DNA from: Lachnospiraceae bacterium
Lineage (GTDB): Bacteria > Bacillota > Clostridia > Lachnospirales > Lachnospiraceae
DNA length: 40,246 bases
Assembly: GCA_011959105.1 (NCBI GenBank)
Contig: BLLU01000038.1
Location: forward strand, 1-40,246
Reading direction: 5' to 3'
Shown: in pieces, positions 35,007-40,246 of the stretch
Numbering within the stretch: the stretch's first letter is position 1
Layout of the letters: every line of letters starts with the position of its first letter
Notes under the pieces: model-generated
Told to the model about the DNA's origin: nothing
Seen by the model: only the letters and a program-made list of their open reading frames with translations
Database searches by the model: none
Made by a program: the position numbers and the translations under genes

Positions 35007-35393
35007 ATGGCAATGCCCGATGCTTACGCACATTATAACAACAGCAAGGTACTCACGGCATCCCCGGCGGAATTGACTTTGATGCTCTATGAAGGAGCGA
35101 TTAAGTTCTGCAATATAGCGATTGTGGCCATAGAGCAGAAGAATGTGCCCAAGGCCCATACAAACATTGTCAAGACCCAGAAGATAATTGACTATCTGCG
35201 CCAGACGCTGGATATGAATTACCCGGTGGCCCAGGACTTTGAAAATATTTATGTCTACCTGTCCCGGCGTCTGGTGGAGGCTAACTTAAAAAAGGATAAG
35301 GAGGCCTTGGAGGAAGTCAATGGGCATCTGCGCTCGGTCAGGGATACCTGGAAAGAGGTAATGCGGATTAATCAGGTGAAAGGGGCTAACTGA
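35007..35393 (+). CDS. fliS: Flagellar export chaperone FliS
   Basis: A 128-residue helical chaperone that binds the C-terminus of flagellin, keeps it unpolymerised and delivers it to FlhA. Family features: AYAHYNNSKVLTASPAELTLMLYEGAIKFC, the NIVKTQKIIDYLRQTLD helix and LEEVNGHLRSVRDTWKEVM. Its Shine-Dalgarno GGAGG lies in the end of fliD. The stop TGA overlaps the start ATG of the next gene by one base, implying translational coupling. Confidence 0.96.
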   Translation: MAMPDAYAHYNNSKVLTASPAELTLMLYEGAIKFCNIAIVAIEQKNVPKAHTNIVKTQKIIDYLRQTLDMNYPVAQDFENIYVYLSRRLVEANLKKDKEALEEVNGHLRSVRDTWKEVMRINQVKGAN

Positions 35394-35869
35394 TGGAGAG
35401 CCAGTTGAGCATTTTGCAGGAGAGCCTGACGGCAAAGCGTCAGGTACTTCTGGAGATACAGGAGTATAACCGAAAGCAGGAGGCAGTCTTTACTGCGGAA
35501 GAGGTAGATATGTCCCTCTTTGACGAGGCCATAGAGGAAAAAGGCCGGCTGGTGCAGAAGCTGACCCAGTTGGACGAGGGATTTGAGGCCATGTATGAGA
35601 AGCTGGCCAAAGAACTGGAGCACAACAGAGATAAATATGCCGGTCAGATCCGTATACTGAAGCAGCAGATCAAGGAGATCACGGATCTGGGAGTATCCAT
35701 ACAGGCCCAGGAGGCTCGGAACAAATCCCTGATTGAGAGTTATTTTTCCAGAGAGCGAAGCAATATGCACAGGAGCCTCCAGAATTCTGCCAAGGCTTAT
35801 AATTTTTACAAAAGCATGTCCAGCTTGAGCGCGGCGGGCAATCAGTCCTCCTACGACAGCAAGCAGTGA
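35393..35869 (+). CDS. FliT-like flagellar chaperone (putative)
   Basis: A 158-residue, highly helical and charged protein. No sharp motif is seen. Size, charge, coiled-coil character (EEIQEYNRKQEAV-type heptads, then KLAKELEHNRDKYAGQIRILK) and position overlapping the fliS stop match the gene usually annotated FliT or FlgN-like in Clostridia, a chaperone for FliD. The C-terminal 40 residues (KSLIESYFSRERSNMHRSLQNSAKAYNFYKSM) are also found in such FliT/FlgN relatives as far as I remember. The function is inferred mainly from position. Confidence 0.65.
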   Translation: MESQLSILQESLTAKRQVLLEIQEYNRKQEAVFTAEEVDMSLFDEAIEEKGRLVQKLTQLDEGFEAMYEKLAKELEHNRDKYAGQIRILKQQIKEITDLGVSIQAQEARNKSLIESYFSRERSNMHRSLQNSAKAYNFYKSMSSLSAAGNQSSYDSKQ

Positions 35870-35923
35870 CAATGCGCAGTATCCCCAATTTATATCGCAT
35901 TTACCGGGGCTATATAAAATACA

Positions 35924-35957
35924 AAAATCGCTGAAGTCATATGGCTTCAGCGATTTT
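35924..35957. terminator. Bidirectional terminator between the flagellar block and the XRE-FlhA-like gene
   Basis: AAAATCGCTGAAG (35924-35936) pairs perfectly over 13 bases with CTTCAGCGATTTT (35945-35957). The A-rich left arm and T-rich right arm make it work for both converging transcripts, the fliS-fliT operon (plus) and the regulator (minus). Confidence 0.88.
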
Positions 35958-35966
35958 CAGTATAAC

Positions 35967-36887
35967 TCAGCGCAAGACTTCTCCCAATGCGGCCAATATA
36001 TTGTCCATTCCGTTGTCCGGGGAAACAGGATGTTCCTCCAGATAGCCGATGATATAATCCAGCCGGTTGACAGGAACATTGGCGGCTACCAATCCCGCCA
36101 GCACCTGCTGCAGCAGGGACAGGCTGACCTGCTGCGGGACTATGCCTTCCACGGCGGCGGGATAGCGCCGGCGGGTCATGTCCACCAGATCGGCAGTAAG
36201 CTGGCGGTTCAATATCTGATCGTAGTGCCGCAGGATGGTCTCAGACAGAAGCATTACAATGCATTCCATGGCGGAGATTTCCACATATCCTTCCGGCACG
36301 GTCTCCTGCCTTTCCTGCCATTCTCCCTGGAGCCATACCGTGCGCCATTCGGCTGTGGGGAGCGCATCTTCCCGGGCATAGAAATACAGGGGGTATTCCG
36401 ACCGGATCGGAGCCTCCACTTCCCGTCCGTGGAGCAGGATGCGGTATTCTTTTTCGCCCAGGGTGATATTGTCCCGGAGCTGTATGACGGGAACAATGAT
36501 CCCCATCCGTTCTCCCAGCTCCAGACGCATCTTGTGAATCAGGGCATAGTTGTTGTTATTTTCCGCTACCAGCATATCCACCAGTCCCATTCCCACCTCC
36601 AGCACCAGGACAGGTTTCTGGATTACATTTTCAATCTCCGCCTGTCTCTGCACCGACTCCATATTTCGCTGGGAGAGGGCGGAAGCCTGATGGCTCAGCA
36701 GATAGTCTGTGGTGCAGTCCATAAGCTGCGCAATGAAGCGGATCATCTCTGCGTCGGGCAGACTGGAGCCGTTTTCCCATTTGGATACCGCCTGGGGCGT
36801 GACTCCCAGTTTTTCGGCTATTTTCTGTTGGGTGTAGCCCCGGTCCTGACGGAGCCTTGTAAAGCGTTCTGCAAATTCTGCAAGCAT
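35967..36887 (-). CDS. XRE-family regulator fused to a FlhA (FHIPEP) cytoplasmic-domain-like region
   Basis: A 306-residue soluble protein. Residues 5-64 are an XRE/HTH_3 DNA-binding domain (RLRQDRGYTQQKIAEKLGVT, PQAVSKWENGSSLPD). From about 90 to 285 the order of motifs follows the cytoplasmic part of flagellar FlhA: VLVLEVGMGLVDM (FlhA LEIGYGLI), HKMRLELGERMGIIVPVIQLRDN (FlhA IR...ELGFVVPPVRIRDN), EYRILLHGREV (FlhA YRI-IKG-EV), then SETILRHYDQILNRQL, YPAAVEGIVPQQVSLSLLQQ and NVPVNRLDYIIGYLEEH (FlhA H...LLGRQ, VEELVP..LSL..LQ.VL..LL.E.VPIRDL..ILE.L). No membrane segments and no FlhA C-terminal D4 equivalent are present. RBS GAGGAGG seven bases before ATG 36887. The FlhA match is by eye but long and ordered. 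Target genes are unknown. Confidence 0.82.
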   Translation of the reverse strand: MLAEFAERFTRLRQDRGYTQQKIAEKLGVTPQAVSKWENGSSLPDAEMIRFIAQLMDCTTDYLLSHQASALSQRNMESVQRQAEIENVIQKPVLVLEVGMGLVDMLVAENNNNYALIHKMRLELGERMGIIVPVIQLRDNITLGEKEYRILLHGREVEAPIRSEYPLYFYAREDALPTAEWRTVWLQGEWQERQETVPEGYVEISAMECIVMLLSETILRHYDQILNRQLTADLVDMTRRRYPAAVEGIVPQQVSLSLLQQVLAGLVAANVPVNRLDYIIGYLEEHPVSPDNGMDNILAALGEVLR

Positions 36888-36930
36888 GTTGTACCTCCTC
36901 TTTATTGAGTTTGATATTTGCGTCTAATTT

Positions 36931-36959
36931 AGAATAGCATGAGTCTCAATGGAATACAA
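36931..36959 (-). promoter_or_regulatory. Sigma-A-type promoter of the XRE-FlhA-like gene
   Basis: On the minus strand TTGTAT (36959-36954) and TATTCT (36936-36931) are 17 bases apart, with TG one base before the -10. It lies 44 bases upstream of the start codon. Confidence 0.6.
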
Positions 36960-36960
36960 C

Positions 36961-36997
36961 CAACTGTTGATAGAATATGTTGACAACCATGAGTTGT
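36961..36997. promoter_or_regulatory. Candidate operator: CAAC/GTTG dyads between divergent genes
   Basis: CAAC-T-GTTG (36961-36969) and ACAAC-N5-GTTGT (36983-36997) are two small palindromes sharing half-sites; TGTTGA is also directly repeated at 36965 and 36978, 13 bases apart. They sit just upstream of the -35 of the XRE-type gene and between the two divergent genes, a usual place for autoregulation by XRE proteins. Confidence 0.4.
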
Positions 36998-37023
36998 GCA
37001 ATGGAACTGCTTTACCACTGTTC

Positions 37024-37053
37024 TTGACATAAAAGGTTCTTTGGACGTATAGT
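37024..37053 (+). promoter_or_regulatory. Sigma-A-type promoter of the GH25 gene
   Basis: TTGACA (37024-37029) and TATAGT (37048-37053) with 18 bases between them, 69 bases before the start codon. Confidence 0.7.
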
Positions 37054-37121
37054 ATTCATAAGAACTTTGGAAAGGCAGTTTCACATTTGACTGATTCTGC
37101 CCGCAGGGAGAGGAGAAGCGG

Positions 37122-38729
37122 ATGGCGTTGGAGGAGCAGGAAATAAAAGGCCGAGAGCCGAATGGATGGAGCAGGCTGATCCCGGTGGGAGTGGCAGTTG
37201 TTTTGATCATGGTCATATTGGCAGTGATGGCTCTGGGGCACAAGAAGGGTGAAGAGGGCGGCAAGCCGGAAGAAAGTGGTATAATCCAGATCCCGGACAG
37301 CAGCCCGGAAAGCGCCGGAGGCAATGGGGAGCAGAACCGCGGGGACAACAATGCGGACAACAGCGGAGAGAATATTGGGGACAGTGAAGAAAAGGATCCC
37401 CAGAATCCGGCAGGGCAGGAACTTGGCAGTCAGGTGGATGTAGCCCAACTGCTGGTATCCCAGCGGGTACAGGAGGAGCAGCGTATCACCGTGGGCATTG
37501 ACGTATCCCGATACCAGGGAACCATAGACTGGAGCCAGGTGGCAGGGACGGGGATTGATTTTGCCATGATCCGGGTGGGCTACCGCAGTCCGGAGGAGGA
37601 CAGAGGGATCTATGCCGACACCAATGCCCGTTACAATATGCAGGAAGCCCAGGCAGCGGGGATCCAGTTGGGTGTATATTTCTTCTCCACCGCTGCCACG
37701 GAGGAAGAGGCCCGGGAAGAAGCCCTGTGGGTGGCAGATTATATTTCCCGGTATCGGATTACCTATCCTGTGGCCTTTGACTGCGAGGGATACGAACAGG
37801 AAGGCAGTGTGCTTTATGATCTGAGTAAGGAGCAGCGGACGGATATTGCCATTGCCTTTATGCAGGAGATTTACACCCAGGGATATACCCCCATGTTCTA
37901 TGGATCCAGCTATGCCATGACAGGCAGCAATCATTGGGATATGGACAGGATCGAAACGTCTTATAAGGTGTGGGTATCCCAGTATCCGGCCTTGCCCTAT
38001 CCGCAGACAGAACGGTCAGCTTACGGGGGAATCCATGCCATGTGGCAGTATACCAACCAGGGAAGCCTGCCGGGAATTTCTCAGCCTGTGGACGTGAATG
38101 TGGCGTATTTCGGTTATGAGGAGGAGGCGGATGCGGTGAACGGACAGGCCCCGGACCAGGCTTATGCCGATGCGGAGGCTTTGCACCGTTTTGCGGAGGT
38201 GGATGAGACCGTGACTTCCAAGGACGCTGCCAATCTGCGGAATATCCCAAGCCAGGGACAGGACAGCACGGTGCTTTGGACTCTGAGAAACGGGGAGACA
38301 GCCCGGCGCACAGGGGTGAGTGACAGCGGTTGGTCCAGGCTGGAGTATCAGGGTCAGCTTTGTTATGCGGTGTCCAGTCTGCTGACCACGGATCTGACCT
38401 ATCGTCCGGCGGGGGCAGGAGACATGGCGGGATCGGAAGATATGTCAGAGTCGGGGGCTGCGCCGGATTCGGAGGACGGGATCAGGACCAGATTTACCGA
38501 CTGCTATGAACTGATGACAGCCAAGATAGAGACCAATCTGCGGGCACTGCCCAGCGTGACCAACCCGGAAGCGGTGGTGGTGGTCACCATCCGTTATGGG
38601 GATGTGGTGACACGTACGGGAATTAATGCGGAACTGGGATGGTCCCGGGTGGAATATGGAGGACAGGTGCTGTACTGCGTGAGCAGTTATCTCACGCCCG
38701 CTCCGGCCCAGGAAGGACAGGAGGAATAG
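37122..38729 (+). CDS. Membrane-anchored GH25 muramidase with C-terminal SH3-like domains
   Basis: A 535-residue cell-envelope enzyme predicted to cut the glycan strands of peptidoglycan. It has one transmembrane segment near the N-terminus (about 20-39, PVGVAVVLIMVILAVMALG), so it is type II membrane anchored, then an Asn/Gly/Glu/Asp-rich linker (40-110). The GH25 domain (about 122-335) begins VGIDVSRYQGTIDW and shows GIDFAMIRVGYRS, YPVAFDCEGYE (catalytic Asp/Glu pair) and a WQYTNQGSLPGI ending with DVNVAYF. Two SH3b-like repeats follow (about 350-425 and 450-530), each with an ANLRNIPS or TNLRALPS motif and a GWSRLEYQG or GWSRVEYGG motif. RBS AGGAG. Nudix gene follows six bases after the stop. 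Confidence 0.92.
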   Translation: MALEEQEIKGREPNGWSRLIPVGVAVVLIMVILAVMALGHKKGEEGGKPEESGIIQIPDSSPESAGGNGEQNRGDNNADNSGENIGDSEEKDPQNPAGQELGSQVDVAQLLVSQRVQEEQRITVGIDVSRYQGTIDWSQVAGTGIDFAMIRVGYRSPEEDRGIYADTNARYNMQEAQAAGIQLGVYFFSTAATEEEAREEALWVADYISRYRITYPVAFDCEGYEQEGSVLYDLSKEQRTDIAIAFMQEIYTQGYTPMFYGSSYAMTGSNHWDMDRIETSYKVWVSQYPALPYPQTERSAYGGIHAMWQYTNQGSLPGISQPVDVNVAYFGYEEEADAVNGQAPDQAYADAEALHRFAEVDETVTSKDAANLRNIPSQGQDSTVLWTLRNGETARRTGVSDSGWSRLEYQGQLCYAVSSLLTTDLTYRPAGAGDMAGSEDMSESGAAPDSEDGIRTRFTDCYELMTAKIETNLRALPSVTNPEAVVVVTIRYGDVVTRTGINAELGWSRVEYGGQVLYCVSSYLTPAPAQEGQEE

Positions 38730-38734
38730 AAGCT

Positions 38735-39211
38735 ATGGCAGGTAATTTGACTACGCTGTGCTATATCGAAAAAGACGGTGCCTATCTGATGCTGCACCGG
38801 GTAAAGAAAGAGCAGGATATCAATAAAGACAAGTGGGTCGGTGTGGGCGGACATTTTGAATCGGGGGAGTCCCCGGAAGAATGCCTGCTGCGGGAAGTGG
38901 AGGAAGAGACCGGACTGTTTCTGACGGAGTATCGGCTCCGGGGAGTGGTCACATTTATCGCGGACACTGTCCCCGGGGAATATATGTTTTTGTATACGGC
39001 CACAGGCTATACGGGAAATCTTCAGACCTGCGATGAAGGGGACCTGGAGTGGGTGGCCAGGGAGAAAGTGCCGGAATTGCCCATTTGGGAGGGGGACAGG
39101 ATCTTTTTACGTCTATTGGAAGAGCGGCAGGATTTTTTCTCCCTGAAACTGCGGTATGAGGGGGATACCCTGGTGGAGGCGGTGCTGGATGGAAAAGAGA
39201 AAATGGTCTGA
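38735..39211 (+). CDS. Nudix hydrolase, MutT / 8-oxo-dGTP diphosphatase type
   Basis: A 158-residue cytoplasmic hydrolase of nucleoside diphosphate-X compounds. The Nudix box GX5EX7REVXEEXG is complete: it starts GHFESGESPEE and continues LLREVEEETGL (about residues 41-63). The start NLTTLCYIEKDGAYLMLHR and the preceding KWVGVGGHFE fit the 8-oxo-dGTP diphosphatase / MutT-like group (mutT/YtkD type), but substrate cannot be assigned from motifs alone. The ATG at 38735 follows GGAGGAA; the frame is open back into the GH25 gene. Its 3' end overlaps the next gene by 23 bases. Confidence 0.9.
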   Translation: MAGNLTTLCYIEKDGAYLMLHRVKKEQDINKDKWVGVGGHFESGESPEECLLREVEEETGLFLTEYRLRGVVTFIADTVPGEYMFLYTATGYTGNLQTCDEGDLEWVAREKVPELPIWEGDRIFLRLLEERQDFFSLKLRYEGDTLVEAVLDGKEKMV

Positions 39212-40031
39212 GGAACCGGATGGTGTAAACTGCCGGCCAGAGTGGGCCGGAGGCGGGTATGCCTTTTGTGAAGAGGTACTGTCCGGCGTCACTGCGGCGG
39301 CTGGCCAGATCCTGGGCCAGGCCCTGACGGGAGTATATCTGCATGGCTCTCTTGCCATGGGATGTTTTAACCCGGATGGAAGCGATATAGATCTGATCCT
39401 GGTGATAAACCGGGAGATGACGGACCGAGAGAAAAGGCTTTTTATGGAAGAAGTGGTGAAGTGGAACTGCCGGGCACCCCAAAAGGGGCTGGAACTCAGC
39501 GTGGTAAAGGAAGAGTTTTGCCGGAATTTTGTCTATCCCACACCCTTTGAACTGCATTTTTCCCCTGTGCATCTGAAGTGGTGGCAGGAGGATCCGATGG
39601 GATATATCCGGGGAATGAAAGGTACGGACCCGGATCTGGCGGCCCATTTTACTATTTTACGGAAATATGGGATTACCCTGGCGGGAGCGGCTGTGGAGGA
39701 AGTGTTCGGGGAAGTTCCCCGGGAGGCGTATCTGGACAGCATCCGGCGGGATGTGGAGAATGCCTTGGAGGATGTGTGTAAGGAGCCCGTGTATATCATT
39801 TTGAATCTGTGCCGTGTGGCCGCCTTTGTCCGGGAAGAAAGAATCCTCTCAAAAGCGGCAGGCGGAGAATGGGGACTGAGCCGGCTGCCTGAGAAGTATC
39901 ATAAAATAATCCGGGACGCGCTGGCGGCATACCAATGGGATGAGGCAAAGGTATTTGACCCGATTTTGGCCCGGGAATTCTGCCGGGAAGTTTTGACACT
40001 GATCCACTCCGACGGAGAAAGATATTCCTAA
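39189..40031 (+). CDS. Nucleotidyltransferase, aminoglycoside adenylyltransferase-like (DUF4111)
   Basis: A 280-residue protein with the polymerase-beta nucleotidyltransferase motif GSLAMGCFNPDGSDIDLIL (about 50-69), with the catalytic Asp pair in SDIDL. The rest resembles the AadA / DUF4111 layout: TPFELHFS in the middle and a helical C-terminal half (EPVYIILNLCRVAAFVRE, KAAGGEWGLSRLPEKYHKII), the parts that in AadA enzymes contact the aminoglycoside. Whether it modifies spectinomycin/streptomycin or a cellular substrate is unknown; chromosomal members often give no resistance. The ATG at 39189 has GAGGCGG six bases upstream inside the Nudix gene. Confidence 0.85.
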   Translation: MEKRKWSEEPDGVNCRPEWAGGGYAFCEEVLSGVTAAAGQILGQALTGVYLHGSLAMGCFNPDGSDIDLILVINREMTDREKRLFMEEVVKWNCRAPQKGLELSVVKEEFCRNFVYPTPFELHFSPVHLKWWQEDPMGYIRGMKGTDPDLAAHFTILRKYGITLAGAAVEEVFGEVPREAYLDSIRRDVENALEDVCKEPVYIILNLCRVAAFVREERILSKAAGGEWGLSRLPEKYHKIIRDALAAYQWDEAKVFDPILAREFCREVLTLIHSDGERYS

Positions 40032-40116
40032 AAAGATACAGTAAGTTCACAGAGCATTGTATACTTGGAATATCCGGGCATAAAAGACATTTAATTAGGA
40101 AAAATGAGAAAAATAC

Positions 40117-40147
40117 TTGACTTTCCACCTGGTGGAAGCTGTATAAA
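40117..40147 (+). promoter_or_regulatory. MerR-type promoter with dyad in a 19-base spacer
   Basis: TTGACT (40117-40122) and TATAAA (40142-40147) are 19 bases apart, two more than the optimum. The spacer holds a perfect dyad TTCCACC-T-GGTGGAA (40123-40137). Long spacer plus centred dyad is the hallmark of promoters twisted open by MerR-family activators. The regulated gene must begin beyond the window. Confidence 0.7.
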
Positions 40148-40195
40148 AAAGTTACCGGACAGAGAAAGTCGCAAAAAGAGACAGTAAAACCCCGA

Positions 40196-40228
40196 GGGGA
40201 TATGCGGAACTCCAATCAGCATATCCCC
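40196..40228 (+). repeat. Palindrome, family B partial copy
   Basis: GGGGATATGC (40196-40205) pairs perfectly with GCATATCCCC (40219-40228). The loop begins GGAACTCC. The segments TATGCGGAACTC and GCATATCCCCGAAAGGCACAC resemble the two ends of the element at 11094-11190. The element runs to or past the window end. Confidence 0.55.
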
Positions 40229-40246
40229 GAAAGGCACACGAATCGG

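Noticed and set aside
36929..37360. Minus-strand frame of 143 codons across the XRE/GH25 intergenic region
   Set aside because: Low-complexity Ser/Pro/Leu composition, overlaps the start of the well-supported GH25 gene and the promoters of both divergent genes.
1..40246. tRNA, rRNA, CRISPR, insertion sequence or prophage genes
   Set aside because: No tRNA-like cloverleaf, regular spacer-repeat array, transposase or integrase motif was found on reading both strands, though a small RNA gene could be missed by eye.

Overview
The window looks like chromosome from a motile, carbohydrate-fermenting Firmicute, most probably a Lachnospiraceae-type Clostridium relative. The basis is inference from content: strong AGGAGG-type ribosome binding sites, a flgM-flgN-flgK-flgL-fliW-csrA-flaG-fliD-fliS order typical of Clostridia, a two-gene heterodimeric ABC exporter, GH36/GH13 sugar genes and DUF342/FapA. 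I cannot name a species. Twenty-eight protein genes are supported. No rRNA, tRNA, CRISPR array, transposase or prophage gene was seen.

Layout. (1) 89-6258: a cyclophilin lipoprotein; a large WYL-like / superfamily-1 helicase / PD-(D/E)XK nuclease fusion; RecQ; and, convergent with recQ, a small secreted DUF3888-like protein. (2) 6537-18873: a sugar-use and export block on the plus strand: a solute-binding lipoprotein with a large N-terminal extension, a GH36 alpha-galactosidase, a GPH-family (MelB-like) sugar symporter, a YdeI/OmdA-like protein, a GH13 alpha-glucosidase with an unusual N-terminal extension, and two half-transporters forming one heterodimeric ABC exporter with one degenerate ATP site. 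(3) 19035-25011: a signalling operon with its own sigma-A-like promoter: hybrid histidine kinase, FapA (DUF342) and a receiver/HD-GYP protein, closed by a strong terminator. (4) 25070-35869: a late flagellar block starting at a near-perfect sigma-28 promoter: flgM, flgN-like, two tandem flgK-like genes, flgL, fliW, csrA, then a second sigma-28-like promoter and flaG, fliD, fliS, fliT-like. A bidirectional terminator ends it. (5) 35967-36887, minus strand: an XRE regulator whose C-terminal two thirds resembles the cytoplasmic domain of the flagellar export-gate protein FlhA. (6) 37122-40031: a membrane-anchored GH25 muramidase with SH3 domains, a Nudix hydrolase and an aminoglycoside-nucleotidyltransferase-like protein. 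(7) 40032-40246: no gene; a MerR-type promoter (19-bp spacer with a dyad) and a palindromic repeat.

How the parts fit. The late flagellar block encodes the hook-filament junction proteins, the filament cap, their export chaperones, the FlgM anti-sigma factor and the FliW/CsrA flagellin-translation switch. In other bacteria the chaperone-cargo complexes dock on the FlhA cytoplasmic domain. The most interesting find is therefore the XRE-FlhA-like fusion directly behind these chaperone genes: it has the parts for a transcription factor that reads chaperone or export status. This is a hypothesis from sequence and context only. Second in interest are the WYL-helicase-nuclease fusion, two families of dispersed palindromic intergenic elements, and the MerR-type promoter at the right edge.
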